From Flavobacterium sp. 140616W15 (GTDB lineage Bacteria > Bacteroidota > Bacteroidia > Flavobacteriales > Flavobacteriaceae), in the NCBI RefSeq assembly GCF_003668995.1, contig NZ_CP033068.1:1488001-1552000 (forward strand): DNA of 64,000 bases, read 5' to 3'. Below, one piece after another: positions 55,972-64,000 of the stretch. Each line of letters starts with the position of its first letter. Positions within the stretch are counted from its first letter, which is position 1. A program made the position numbers and the translations under genes. The notes under the pieces are model-generated. The model was not told the DNA's origin, did no database searches, and saw nothing but the letters and a program-made list of their open reading frames with translations.

Positions 55972-56379
55972 ATGGAAGTTACTTTTTCGTTGGATCAAAT
56001 TCAGGAAGTTGCAAAACAAATTTTAGCTCAAAACCCTAATAAAATTCTCCTTTTTAATGGAGAAATGGGTGCTGGTAAAACTACGCTAATTAAGCAGTTA
56101 TGTAAAAGTCTAGGGATTGAGGATGCTACAAGCAGTCCTACTTTTTCTTTAGTTAATGAATATCATACAAATGACAATCAGACGGTTTATCATTTTGATT
56201 TTTATAGATTAAATCATGAAACAGAGGCTTTGGATATGGGAGTTGATGATTATCTATATTCAGGAAATTGGTGTTTTATAGAATGGTCCGAGAAAATCCC
56301 AAGTTTAATTCCAAATGAACATTCTGTTATTACAATTGAATTATTACCTGACGGGAAGCGTTTATTAAAATTAGTTTAA
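55972..56379 (+). CDS. tsaE: tRNA threonylcarbamoyladenosine biosynthesis ATPase TsaE
   Basis: The 135-aa protein has the Walker A LLFNGEMGAGKTTLIKQLCKSLG, the TsaE sequence SSPTFSLVNEYH, and FIEWSEKIPSLIP. It is the ATPase that drives the TsaB-TsaD-dependent t6A modification of tRNAs reading ANN codons. It lies 79 bp after porX. The porX-tsaE-ald order is one I associate with Bacteroidota. Confidence 0.95.
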   Translation: MEVTFSLDQIQEVAKQILAQNPNKILLFNGEMGAGKTTLIKQLCKSLGIEDATSSPTFSLVNEYHTNDNQTVYHFDFYRLNHETEALDMGVDDYLYSGNWCFIEWSEKIPSLIPNEHSVITIELLPDGKRLLKLV

Positions 56380-56473
56380 TTTTATTCTAAACTGAATTTA
56401 TACTTCTTGAAGTAAAGCGTATTAGCCTTGGGAATACTGTTTTATTAAAAACTTTTTACGTAATTTGTACTCT

Positions 56474-56481
56474 TAATTTTG
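56474..56481 (+). promoter_or_regulatory. Putative -7 box of ald
   Basis: TAATTTTG fits TAnnTTTG. The predicted start lies next to the ATG at 56490, suggesting a leaderless or nearly leaderless message. Confidence 0.45.
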
Positions 56482-56489
56482 CATAGACA

Positions 56490-57689
56490 ATGTCAATAAC
56501 GATAACTCCATTTACGAAACAAGAATTGTTGCCTCAAGAAGAAAAACTTGAAATTGGCAGATATAAAAGAGAACTTTTTATAGGGATTCCTAAGGAAACA
56601 AGTTATCAGGAACGTCGTATTTGTTTAACACCAGATGCAGTAAATTCACTTACTTATCAGGGACATAGAGTTATGATAGAATCTGGTGCTGGCGAAAGTT
56701 CAAGTTATACAGACAAAGAATACAGTGATGCTGGAGCAGAAGTGACAAAAGATACTAAACGTGTTTTTGGCTGTCCAATGTTATTAAAGGTTGAGCCTCC
56801 GACGATTAATGAGATTAAAATGATGAATCCGGAAACAATTTTGATTTCTGCGATTCAATTAAAAACAAAGAAAAAAACTTATTTTGAAGCTTTAGCACAT
56901 AAAAAAATTACTGCATTAGCATTTGAATATATAAAAGACGAAGACGGATCTTATCCTGCTGTGAAATCATTAAGTGAAATTGCAGGAACGGCATCTATAT
57001 TAATTGCAGCCGAATTGATGATTACCGATGAAATTGGAAAAGGGTTGCTATTTGGTAATATTACAGGTGTTCCTCCTACTGATGTTGTAATTTTAGGAGC
57101 AGGAACGGTTGGTGAATTTGCTGCAAAAACGGCAATTGGTCTTGGAGCTACAGTTAAGGTTTTTGACAATTCGATTACTAAATTGCGCCGTTTGCAAAAT
57201 AATCTAAATCAACGTGTTTTTACATCAACCATACAACCAAAAGCGTTGTTAAAAGCATTAAGACGTTGTGATGTTGCAATTGGAGCTATGCGTGGAAAAG
57301 AACGTTGTCCGATTGTTGTTACTGAAACGATGGTTGAGCATATGAAAAAAGGTGCTGTAATTGTAGATGTAAGTATTGATACTGGTGGTTGTTTTGAAAC
57401 TTCAGAAGTAACCACACACGAAAAACCTACCTTTATAAAAAGTAATGTTTTACATTATTGTGTTCCTAATATTCCATCACGATATTCTAAAACTGCTTCA
57501 CTTTCAATAAGTAACATTATTACACCTTATTTATTGCAAATTGCGGAAGATGGTGGAATTGAAAGTGCTATAAGATGTAATAAAGGGTTGAAAAACGGAG
57601 TTTATGTTTATCATGGAATTTTAACTAATAAAGCCATTGGCGAATGGTTTGATTTACCTGATAATGATATTAATTTACTTGTTTTCTAA
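56490..57689 (+). CDS. ald: Alanine dehydrogenase
   Basis: The 399-aa protein belongs to the alanine dehydrogenase/transhydrogenase family. It has GIPKETSYQERRICLTPDAV near the start, the KVEPPT substrate region, ALAFEYIKDEDGSYPAVKSLSEIAG, and the nucleotide-binding VVILGAGTVGEFAAKTAIGLGATV. An N-terminal extension of about 30 residues (through EIGRYKRE) precedes the usual start. It interconverts alanine and pyruvate with NAD. Nearest relatives are Bacteroidota proteins annotated this way; a transhydrogenase-like role is less likely because no membrane subunit is nearby. Confidence 0.92.
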   Translation: MSITITPFTKQELLPQEEKLEIGRYKRELFIGIPKETSYQERRICLTPDAVNSLTYQGHRVMIESGAGESSSYTDKEYSDAGAEVTKDTKRVFGCPMLLKVEPPTINEIKMMNPETILISAIQLKTKKKTYFEALAHKKITALAFEYIKDEDGSYPAVKSLSEIAGTASILIAAELMITDEIGKGLLFGNITGVPPTDVVILGAGTVGEFAAKTAIGLGATVKVFDNSITKLRRLQNNLNQRVFTSTIQPKALLKALRRCDVAIGAMRGKERCPIVVTETMVEHMKKGAVIVDVSIDTGGCFETSEVTTHEKPTFIKSNVLHYCVPNIPSRYSKTASLSISNIITPYLLQIAEDGGIESAIRCNKGLKNGVYVYHGILTNKAIGEWFDLPDNDINLLVF

Positions 57690-57702
57690 AGCATCTTTAG
57701 CG

Positions 57703-57710
57703 TACCTTTG
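57703..57710 (+). promoter_or_regulatory. Putative -7 box of the DUF4258-like gene
   Basis: TACCTTTG is a perfect TAnnTTTG, with TTG at 57679-57681, 21 nt upstream. It overlaps the alternative TTG codon at 57708, supporting the ATG at 57726 as the real start. Confidence 0.6.
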
Positions 57711-57725
57711 CCAAAAATAGAATTC

Positions 57726-58109
57726 ATGAAATTTACACATCGTTTTGCTTATTATTTAGTTGGTTTGGTTATTGGATGTTTCTTTGTAGGTCTTGTATTT
57801 AGTGGAAAAGATACACGTTGTAATTATTTTCCAAATGCAAGAGTTTTAAATGATTTAAGAAATAAACCATTCCACTATTCAGACGAAGCTTCTAAAGTTT
57901 TAGCAGAAAAATGGATAGATACTTCAGATATTAAAAATACATTGCAATTTGGTGATGTTGATTTTGATAAAAGCAATACAGAATATAAAAAAGGAAAATT
58001 ATATGTTATTGAAGGTAAGACTTTAAAGAACCAAAAAGTAATACTTAAAGTAATTAATTATCCTGGAAAAGCTGTTCTAGAATCTATAGAAAAAAAACAA
58101 GCTGATTAG
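57726..58109 (+). CDS. Membrane-anchored DUF4258-like small protein
   Basis: From the ATG at 57726 the product is 127 aa. It has one N-terminal hydrophobic segment (AYYLVGLVIGCFFVGLVFSG) and a soluble domain ending YVIEGKTLKNQKVILKVINYPGKAVLESIEKK. This matches the DUF4258-type pattern of flavobacterial proteins; function unknown. Its TAG stop overlaps the TAA of the convergent ung gene (58106-58109). Confidence 0.8.
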   Translation: MKFTHRFAYYLVGLVIGCFFVGLVFSGKDTRCNYFPNARVLNDLRNKPFHYSDEASKVLAEKWIDTSDIKNTLQFGDVDFDKSNTEYKKGKLYVIEGKTLKNQKVILKVINYPGKAVLESIEKKQAD

Positions 58110-58777
58110 AGCCATTTGATTTCGGGAATTTCTTTTGATTTCAGAAAAACATTTGTTTTACTAAAATGTTTGTTTCCAAACCACTTCCCTTGATTGGCAC
58201 TCATAGGCGATGGATGTCCAGACTCAAGAACTAAATGTTTTGTAGTATCTATTTTTCGTCCTTTTTTTTGTGCAAATGCTCCCCATAATAAGAAAACTAC
58301 ATTTTCTTTTTTATCTGATATGGCTTGAATTACTGCATCTGTAAATAAATTCCATTTTAGATGTTTATGACTATTTGGTGTATCTTTTCGAACAGTTAAT
58401 GAAGCATTTAAAAGTAAGACGCCTTGTTTTGCCCAAGATTCTAAATTGCCAGAAGTGGGCATAAATACCGAATCAAAATCAGTATTTAATTCTCTGTAAA
58501 TATTTCGTAGCGAAGGAGGTATTTTTATATTGTCATTCACAGAAAAACTTAAACCATTTGCCTCACCTACTCCATGATATGGATCTTGTCCGATGATGAC
58601 CACTTTTATATCTTGAAATGTACAATGGTTAAGTGCAGAGAAAATTAAATCAATTGGTGGGAAGCAAACATTATTTTTATATTCTTCTTCTACATTTGTC
58701 ATTAAATCATTAAAGTAAAGCTTTGCTATTTCTTCTGATAATATGGTTTGCCAATCTGGATTGAGGTTAATTTTCAT
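58106..58777 (-). CDS. ung: Uracil-DNA glycosylase, family 1
   Basis: The 223-aa protein is a canonical Ung: the catalytic water-activating Asp in VVIIGQDPYHGVGEANGLSFSV, uracil-binding LLLNASLTVRK, VVFLLWGAFAQKKG, and the minor-groove loop ESGHPSPMSANQGKWFGNKHFSKTN. It removes uracil from DNA. It is convergent and overlaps the upstream DUF4258-like gene by 4 bp. Confidence 0.97.
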   Translation of the reverse strand: MKINLNPDWQTILSEEIAKLYFNDLMTNVEEEYKNNVCFPPIDLIFSALNHCTFQDIKVVIIGQDPYHGVGEANGLSFSVNDNIKIPPSLRNIYRELNTDFDSVFMPTSGNLESWAKQGVLLLNASLTVRKDTPNSHKHLKWNLFTDAVIQAISDKKENVVFLLWGAFAQKKGRKIDTTKHLVLESGHPSPMSANQGKWFGNKHFSKTNVFLKSKEIPEIKWL

Positions 58778-58888
58778 TTCAATAAATTTTACTACAAATT
58801 ACGCAAAGTTTTTTGCAAAGTACCAATTAATACTACTATTTAGTTTTAAAACTTTGTAACTTTGAAACTTTACAACTTACGTTATAAT

Positions 58889-61054
58889 ATGATATCTATT
58901 ACTGATAAAACATTACAAGATTTACAATTTCCTACAGTACTCGAGACTATTTCGGATATTTGTAATACTGATATAGGCAAACAAAAAGCTTTAGAAATAA
59001 CACCATTTAGAGATAAAGAAACTTTGATGCAAGCATTAATGCAAACATCTGAGTATGTTTCGTCTTTCCAAAATAATAATGCAATTCCAAATCATGGCTT
59101 CGATGCAATTAGTTATGAGATAAAATTTTTAGCAATTGAAGATAGTTTTCTTGAAGTTGGAAGTTTTAGAAAAATTGCAACTTTATCATCTACAGTTAAT
59201 TTTTTATTGAATTTTTTAAAAAAATTCGATGATTATTATCCTAATCTAAATATTAGAGCTTCGCAAGTTGAATTTACTAAAGATATCATTTCGCAAATAG
59301 ATGTTGTTGTAGATAAATATGGAGAGATAAAAGATAATGCTTCTCCTGAACTTGCCAATATACGTCGTGATATGAATTTGGTTCGAGGAAAAGTAAATCA
59401 AAGTTTTGGTGTAGCTTTGACACAATATAATAGTTTAGGTTATTTGGATGATATTAAAGAAAGCTTTGTACAAAACCGTCGAGTTTTAGCAGTTCTTGCA
59501 ATGTATCGTCGTAAGGTAAAGGGCTCTATTTTAGGAAGTTCTAAAACGGGTAGTATTGCTTATATTGAACCTGAGACAACTCTACAATATTCTAGAGAAC
59601 TAAGTAATTTAGAATATGAGGAAAAAGAAGAAGTCACGCGTATTTTAAAACAATTGTCAAATGCTATTCGCCCTTATTTATCTTTGCTGATTGAATATCA
59701 AGCTTTTTTAAGTGATATAGATGTTATTGCCGCCAAAGCAAAATATGCTAATAAGATAAATGGTATTTTGCCAACAATTACTGAAGAACGTCGCTTGTAT
59801 TTTAGAGATGCTTTTCATCCAATTTTATACTTAAATAATAAGCAAAAGAACGAGATTACGCATCCGCAAACTATTGAATTAAAGCAAGATAATAGAATTA
59901 TTGTTATATCTGGACCAAACGCAGGAGGTAAAACTATTTCTCTTAAAACGGTGGGATTATTACAATTAATGTTGCAATCAGGAATGTTGATTCCTGTACA
60001 TGAACGTAGTGAAACTTTTTTGTTTGATAGAATTTTGACAGATATTGGTGATAATCAATCTATTGAGAATCATTTGAGTACCTATAGTTATAGGTTGAAA
60101 AACATGAATTATTTCCTTAAGAAATGCAATCGCAAAACAATGTTTTTGATTGATGAATTTGGAACGGGCTCAGATCCTGAATTAGGTGGAGCTTTGGCTG
60201 AAATTTTCTTGGAAGAATTTTATCATCGAGAAGCTTTCGGAATTATAACGACACACTATTCTAATCTTAAGATTTTAGCAAATGAACTGCCTTATGCTAC
60301 AAATGCAAATATGCTTTTCGATGAAAAATCTTTGGAACCAATGTATAAATTAGTTCTTGGTCAGGCTGGAAGTTCATTCACGTTTGAAGTTGCATTAAAA
60401 AATGGAATTCCATATGGTTTAATTAATCGTGCAAAAAAGAAAATTGAAATTGGAAAAGTTCGTTTTGATAAAACTATTGCCACTTTACAAAAAGAGCGTT
60501 CTAAATTAGAAAAAACTTCTTTGAACTTAAAAGAGGAAGAAACTAGAGCGCGTGCCGAAAGTAATAAAATGGAAAATATAAATGTCAAGATAAAACAAAA
60601 ACTAGAAAGCTATCAGGAATTATATGATAGTAATCAGAAGACAATTTATATTGGACAAAAAATTGAAGATATCTCTGAGAAGTATTTCAATAATAAAAAT
60701 AAAAAAGAATTGATAGGCGAATTTCTGAAGATTATTGAAATTGAAAATTCTAAACGTAAAAAAGCTACTCCAAAAGAAGCAAAAGCAATAGTTGAAAAGA
60801 AAAAAGAAGTTATTGCCGAAGTTACTGTTCAAGTAGAAGAAATCCGAAAAGAGAAAAAAGAGAAAAAATTAAAAGCTGTTGTCGAAAAACCTAAAGTAAC
60901 TTTAAAAGTTGGTGATCGGGTTCGAATGATTGATGGAAGATCTGTAGGAAGTATTGATTCTATCGAAAAAAATAAAGCAACTGTAAATTATGGTATTTTT
61001 ACTTCGAAAGTAAATATAGACGAATTAGAATTTGTAGAAGCAGCAAAAAAATAA
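58889..61054 (+). CDS. MutS2-like ATPase without an Smr domain
   Basis: With the ATG at 58889 the protein is 721 aa (MISITDKTLQDLQFPTVLETI), the usual MutS2 start; an upstream TTG (58862) is rejected. It has the MutS core and clamp, Walker A VISGPNAGGKTISLKTVG, Walker B MFLIDEFGTGSDP, and the coiled-coil C-terminal part with a KOW-like stretch KVGDRVRMIDGRSVGSIDSIEKNKATVNYG. It then stops at EFVEAAKK, where MutS2 proteins of about 780 aa continue with an Smr nuclease domain. It probably acts in recombination control or ribosome rescue, as described for MutS2, but without Smr cleavage. Confidence 0.92.
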   Translation: MISITDKTLQDLQFPTVLETISDICNTDIGKQKALEITPFRDKETLMQALMQTSEYVSSFQNNNAIPNHGFDAISYEIKFLAIEDSFLEVGSFRKIATLSSTVNFLLNFLKKFDDYYPNLNIRASQVEFTKDIISQIDVVVDKYGEIKDNASPELANIRRDMNLVRGKVNQSFGVALTQYNSLGYLDDIKESFVQNRRVLAVLAMYRRKVKGSILGSSKTGSIAYIEPETTLQYSRELSNLEYEEKEEVTRILKQLSNAIRPYLSLLIEYQAFLSDIDVIAAKAKYANKINGILPTITEERRLYFRDAFHPILYLNNKQKNEITHPQTIELKQDNRIIVISGPNAGGKTISLKTVGLLQLMLQSGMLIPVHERSETFLFDRILTDIGDNQSIENHLSTYSYRLKNMNYFLKKCNRKTMFLIDEFGTGSDPELGGALAEIFLEEFYHREAFGIITTHYSNLKILANELPYATNANMLFDEKSLEPMYKLVLGQAGSSFTFEVALKNGIPYGLINRAKKKIEIGKVRFDKTIATLQKERSKLEKTSLNLKEEETRARAESNKMENINVKIKQKLESYQELYDSNQKTIYIGQKIEDISEKYFNNKNKKELIGEFLKIIEIENSKRKKATPKEAKAIVEKKKEVIAEVTVQVEEIRKEKKEKKLKAVVEKPKVTLKVGDRVRMIDGRSVGSIDSIEKNKATVNYGIFTSKVNIDELEFVEAAKK

Positions 61055-61356
61055 ATTTTTATTTTTTGAACCCATTTTTAGCCTTTAAAAAAATGATTTT
61101 TTAGTAAAAAATTAAATAAAGCGATTTAAGAAAGTATTTTTAAAAATACGATTAATTAGATGGTGATTTTTTAAAAACGCCTTAAAAGTCATTTGTAAAG
61201 CTTGTTTTTTATTTGATAAACTTATAGAATTATCAATATTGATAGAATTAATTAATAGTATATGGGTTGATATTTTTAACTAGATAAACTGTATAAAGTG
61301 GTTTTGTTAAAGTTTTAAATCTGACAAAGTTTTTTTAAATTGTAAACTTAAAAAAA
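61055..61356. other. AT-rich intergenic gap with no recognised gene
   Basis: I see no ORF, RNA gene or good TAnnTTTG promoter in these 302 bp. There is a 16-bp palindrome GTATTTTTAAAAATAC (61134-61149). It is not followed by a clear T-run, so I do not call it a terminator. Confidence 0.6.
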
Positions 61357-61800
61357 ATGAATATACAAGATGGCATTGCTTCGTTTCTTGCAAAGAATGC
61401 TGAGAACAAAAAAATAATTCTCTTTGATGGAGTTTGTAATTTATGTGATTCGGCTGTGCAGTTTATTATCAAACATGATAAAAAAGATGTTTTTCGTTTT
61501 GCAGCTTTGCAATCTGAAATAGGTAAAGAAATTTGTAATCATATAGGAGTTGATATTGCTAAAGTTGATAGCATTATATTTTATGAACCAGGAATAGCTT
61601 ATTATTACAAATCTGGAGCAGCAATTGCAATAGCTGAAAATCTTGGAATTTTCTGGAGTTGGTTTTCTGTTTTTAAAATAATCCCTGTTTTTTTAAGGGA
61701 TCCGTTATATAATTATATTGCTAAGAATAGATACAAATGGTATGGCAAAAAAGAAAGCTGTATGATACCTACTCCTGAATTAAAGGTGAAGTTTTTGTAA
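61357..61800 (+). CDS. DCC-family (DUF393) thiol-disulfide oxidoreductase-like protein
   Basis: The 147-aa protein has the signature ILFDGVCNLCDSAVQFIIKHD (family name from the DxxCxxC pattern), RFAALQSEIG, and the later YYKSGAAIAIAENLG and PLYNYIAKNRYKWYG. The family is annotated as thiol-disulfide oxidoreductases, though function is uncertain. It appears alone; the next 300 bp carry dispersed repeats. Confidence 0.92.
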   Translation: MNIQDGIASFLAKNAENKKIILFDGVCNLCDSAVQFIIKHDKKDVFRFAALQSEIGKEICNHIGVDIAKVDSIIFYEPGIAYYYKSGAAIAIAENLGIFWSWFSVFKIIPVFLRDPLYNYIAKNRYKWYGKKESCMIPTPELKVKFL

Positions 61801-61820
61801 ATTCTAAATTTTACATAATA

Positions 61821-61924
61821 TTGTCATCCCGAGGAACGAGGGATCTCTATTAGTAGCTCGACAAAGATTGGCAATTTAATTTACAGAGTTTCTTGCGGAG
61901 ATCCCTTGTTTCTTGGAATGACAA
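61821..61924. repeat. Dispersed palindromic repeat of about 104 bp
   Basis: The arms 61821-61847 (TTGTCATCCCGAGGAACGAG...) and 61898-61924 (...CTTGTTTCTTGGAATGACAA) pair at 23 of 27 positions, with the interior TAGCTCGACAAAGATTGGCAA and GAGTTTCTTGCGGAGATCCC. The word TGTCATTCCGAGGAACGAGG is one I recognise as a frequently dispersed Flavobacteriia repeat, but its copy number must be checked. It lies 3' of the DCC gene. Confidence 0.75.
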
Positions 61925-61950
61925 AAATGAGTTTTTTTAAAATGACTATT

Positions 61951-62033
61951 CTAGCCCTGATGGTCGCGGCATCCTTTTTGTTTTTTCTTTAAAAATAAAA
62001 AGATATAGCAGACAGCAGGAATTAGCTTCTAAA
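61951..62033. repeat. Second dispersed repeat, same family as 16830-16914
   Basis: It begins CTAGCCCTGATGGTCGCGGC, reaches an A/T-rich centre and ends AAAAAGATATAGCAGAC...ATTAGCTTCTAAAA. The right end is nearly identical to the 16876-16914 repeat. The word pattern 'TAGCCCTGATxGxxGxGGCATCC' is one I associate with flavobacterial intergenic repeats. Confidence 0.65.
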
Positions 62034-62057
62034 AAAACACACTAAGTTTATTATATA

Positions 62058-62093
62058 AAAAAAGCCTCAAATAATTAAATTTGAGGCTTTTTT
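62058..62093 (-). terminator. Terminator of ettA
   Basis: AAAAAGCCTCAAAT (within 62058-62072) and ATTTGAGGCTTTTT (62079-62093) form a perfect stem about 17 bp past the ettA stop, with T-runs on the minus strand. Confidence 0.88.
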
Positions 62094-62109
62094 AGAAATC
62101 ATAAGAATA

Positions 62110-63804
62110 CTAGTTTCTTATTAATTTTCTGTATTTCAAACGTTTTGGAGTTAAATCTCCACCTAAACGTTTTTTCTTGTTTTCTTCGTATTCTGAGAAT
62201 CCTCCTTCAAAATAATAAACTTCAGAATTTCCTTCGAAAGCTAAAATATGCGTACAAATTCTATCAAGGAACCATCTGTCGTGAGAAATAACTACAGCAC
62301 AACCAGCAAAATTCTCTAAACCTTCCTCTAATGCACGAAGTGTATTTACATCTAAGTCATTCGTAGGCTCATCTAGTAAAAGTACGTTTCCTTCTTCTTT
62401 TAGTGTCATTGCTAAGTGCAAACGGTTACGTTCACCACCTGATAATGTTGAAACTTTTTTGTTTTGATCGCTTCCGCCAAAGTTAAAACGACTTAGGTAA
62501 GCACGAGAGTTTACCTGACGGCCACCCATCATGATTAATTCCTGACCATCACAGAAATTTTCCCAGATCGATTTGTTAGGATCAATATTAGAGTGCGCTT
62601 GATCTACATAAGCAATTTTTACAGTTTCACCTATTGCAAATTCACCGCTATCTGGTTGTTCTTCTCCCATAATCATTCTGAAAATAGTCGATTTACCAGC
62701 ACCGTTTGGTCCGATAACTCCAACAATTCCAGCTTGTGGTAAAGTGAAATTCAGATTATCATACAACAATTTGTCTCCAAATGCTTTAGCTACATTTTTA
62801 GCCTCGATAACATTTGTTCCTAAACGCGGACCGTTCGGGATATAGATTTCTAGATTTTCATCTAGTTGTTTTTGATCTTCGTTTAATAATTTATCGTAAT
62901 TCTGTAAACGCGCTTTTTGTTTTGTCTGACGCCCTTTTGCTCCCTGACGAACCCAGTCAAGTTCACGCTCTAAGTTTTTACGACGTTTTGAAGCCACTTT
63001 TTCTTCAAGTGCCATTCTGCTTGATTTTTGATCTAGCCAAGAAGAATAATTCCCTTTCCAAGGAATACCTTCACCTCTATCTAATTCTAAAATCCAACCT
63101 GCAACATTATCAAGGAAATATCTATCGTGTGTTACAGCAATTACAGTTCCTGCATATTGTGCTAAATGTTGCTCTAACCAAAGTACCGACTCAGCATCTA
63201 AGTGGTTGGTAGGCTCATCAAGTAACAATACATCAGGTTGTTGTAATAATAAACGACATAATGCTACACGACGACGCTCTCCTCCTGAAAGGTTTTTGAT
63301 AGGAGTATCTCCGTCTGGAGTACGTAGCGCATCCATTGCGATTTCTAGTTTAGTATCGATTTCCCAAGCTCCCAATGCATCAATTTTATCTTGCAAAGCG
63401 GCTTGACGATCCATCAACTTATCCATTTTATCAGCATCTTCATAGTTTTCAGGAAGACCAAATAAATCGTTGATTTTATTATATTCTTCTAGAACTGCCA
63501 TTGTTTCGGCAACTCCTTCACGAACAATTTCAATTACTGTTTTTTCATCGTCTAATTGTGGTTCTTGTTCTAGGTATCCTACTGTGTAACCTGGAGCAAA
63601 AACTACATCACCTTGGTAATTTTTATCAACACCAGCAATAATCTTCAAAAGTGAAGATTTTCCTGAACCATTTAAACCTAAAATACCAATTTTAGCTCCA
63701 TAAAAAAAGCTTAGATAGATATTTTTTAGCACTTGCTTGTCGCTACTTGAGTATGTTTTACTCAGTTTCGACATGGAGAAAATTACTTTCTTATCGTCTG
63801 ACAT
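62110..63804 (-). CDS. ettA: Energy-dependent translational throttle ABC-F protein
   Basis: The 564-aa ABC-F protein has two ATPase domains. Walker A is GLNGSGKSSLLKIIAG and GPNGAGKSTIFRMIMG; signatures are LSGGERRRVALCRLLLQQP and LSGGERNRLHLAMTLKEEG, with Walker B LLLDEPTNHLD and LLLDEPTNDLD. A P-site tRNA-interacting linker with basic coiled coil (about residues 240-310) and the length match EttA. It gates the ribosome into elongation according to energy state. Its product is cytoplasmic. Confidence 0.96.
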   Translation of the reverse strand: MSDDKKVIFSMSKLSKTYSSSDKQVLKNIYLSFFYGAKIGILGLNGSGKSSLLKIIAGVDKNYQGDVVFAPGYTVGYLEQEPQLDDEKTVIEIVREGVAETMAVLEEYNKINDLFGLPENYEDADKMDKLMDRQAALQDKIDALGAWEIDTKLEIAMDALRTPDGDTPIKNLSGGERRRVALCRLLLQQPDVLLLDEPTNHLDAESVLWLEQHLAQYAGTVIAVTHDRYFLDNVAGWILELDRGEGIPWKGNYSSWLDQKSSRMALEEKVASKRRKNLERELDWVRQGAKGRQTKQKARLQNYDKLLNEDQKQLDENLEIYIPNGPRLGTNVIEAKNVAKAFGDKLLYDNLNFTLPQAGIVGVIGPNGAGKSTIFRMIMGEEQPDSGEFAIGETVKIAYVDQAHSNIDPNKSIWENFCDGQELIMMGGRQVNSRAYLSRFNFGGSDQNKKVSTLSGGERNRLHLAMTLKEEGNVLLLDEPTNDLDVNTLRALEEGLENFAGCAVVISHDRWFLDRICTHILAFEGNSEVYYFEGGFSEYEENKKKRLGGDLTPKRLKYRKLIRN

Positions 63805-63839
63805 TATAAATTTATTTTAAAATTTTATTACTTTTTTAT

Positions 63840-64000
63840 TTAAACTCTTCCTTTTAATGCATTGAAAACCCATGCATTGGCCAAAAAGCCTACTCCTGTT
63901 GCGGCAAATCCCCAACCAGAAACATCTCTATATCTAAAAATTCCAAGTCCAATTAGGAGAAAACCCATTATAAACATTATAAAGGTTGCCCATCCTAAGA
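63840..64000 (-). CDS. CAL67264-type small membrane protein (5' end outside window)
   Basis: The minus-strand frame is open to the window edge, so only the C-terminal about 53 residues are seen, ending at 63840. It reads LGWATFIMFIMGFLLIGLG, then FRYRDVSGWGFAATGVGFLANAWVFNALKGRV, with two hydrophobic stretches. It resembles the small flavobacterial CAL67264 membrane family, whose function is unknown. It is 35 bp upstream of ettA in the same direction, so they may be cotranscribed. Confidence 0.8.
   Translation of the reverse strand, partial: LGWATFIMFIMGFLLIGLGIFRYRDVSGWGFAATGVGFLANAWVFNALKGRV

Noticed and set aside
62814..63212. 132-codon plus-strand ORF opposite ettA
   Set aside because: Antisense shadow of a well-defined ABC-F gene.

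Overview
The window looks like a chromosomal segment of a Flavobacterium-type bacterium (Bacteroidota). Pointers are the AT-rich DNA, many perfect matches to the Bacteroidota -7 promoter element TAnnTTTG, the LpxC-FabZ fusion, the long-form (class II) ketol-acid reductoisomerase, a PorX-type response regulator linked to type IX secretion, a CAL67264-type membrane protein, and dispersed inverted repeats of a style I associate with flavobacterial intergenic DNA. I see no rRNA, tRNA, transposase, phage gene or CRISPR array.

Layout. 1-3.1 kb: a truncated geranylgeranyl-reductase-like flavoprotein and acs. 3.1-12 kb (minus strand): branched-chain amino-acid genes in transcription order leuA, leuB, then an Ile/Val-rich leader peptide plus attenuator, ilvD, ilvB, ilvN, ilvC. 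A structured, unexplained 366-bp stretch follows ilvC. 12-17.7 kb: accessory genes, including an uncharacterised 514-aa protein, a small cysteine-rich double-glycine-leader peptide, an M1 metallopeptidase and a secreted CBM9-like protein. 17.7-25.7 kb (minus): a complete histidine operon hisG-D-C-B-H-A-F-IE behind a His-rich leader peptide and attenuator; nearly every spacer between its genes carries a different repeat family. 25.8-30.3 kb: a sensor kinase/response regulator pair divergent from an LtaS/EptA-like sulfatase-fold membrane enzyme, with a PmrA-type direct repeat between them. 30.5-38.5 kb: secreted and envelope proteins (S1/P1-like enzyme, YeiH exporter with a LysR regulator, M15 peptidase, DUF4846 protein, VWA membrane protein). 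38.6-47.7 kb (minus): fabG, sucD and a lipid A cluster (HD protein, lpxD, lpxC-fabZ, lpxA, efp, second lpxD-like gene). 47.9-54.2 kb (plus): GbsR regulator and a tripartite RND efflux system. 54.3-64 kb: porX, tsaE, ald, ung, a MutS2-like gene, a DCC protein, ettA and a truncated membrane-protein gene.

How it fits together. The two amino-acid operons show classical transcription attenuation. Each has a promoter, a short leader peptide rich in codons for the product amino acid, a Rho-independent terminator, and an upstream segment that can pair with the terminator's 5' arm. The ilv leader has seven Ile and four Val codons but no Leu codon, and leuAB upstream has its own promoter. The envelope theme (lipid A, LtaS/EptA-like enzyme under a two-component system, RND efflux, M15/DUF4846 pair) is strong in the right half. 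The items that most deserve a second look are the orphan double-glycine peptide, the PmrA-like box, the two attenuators, the structured region after ilvC, and the repeats inserted between co-transcribed his and ilv genes.
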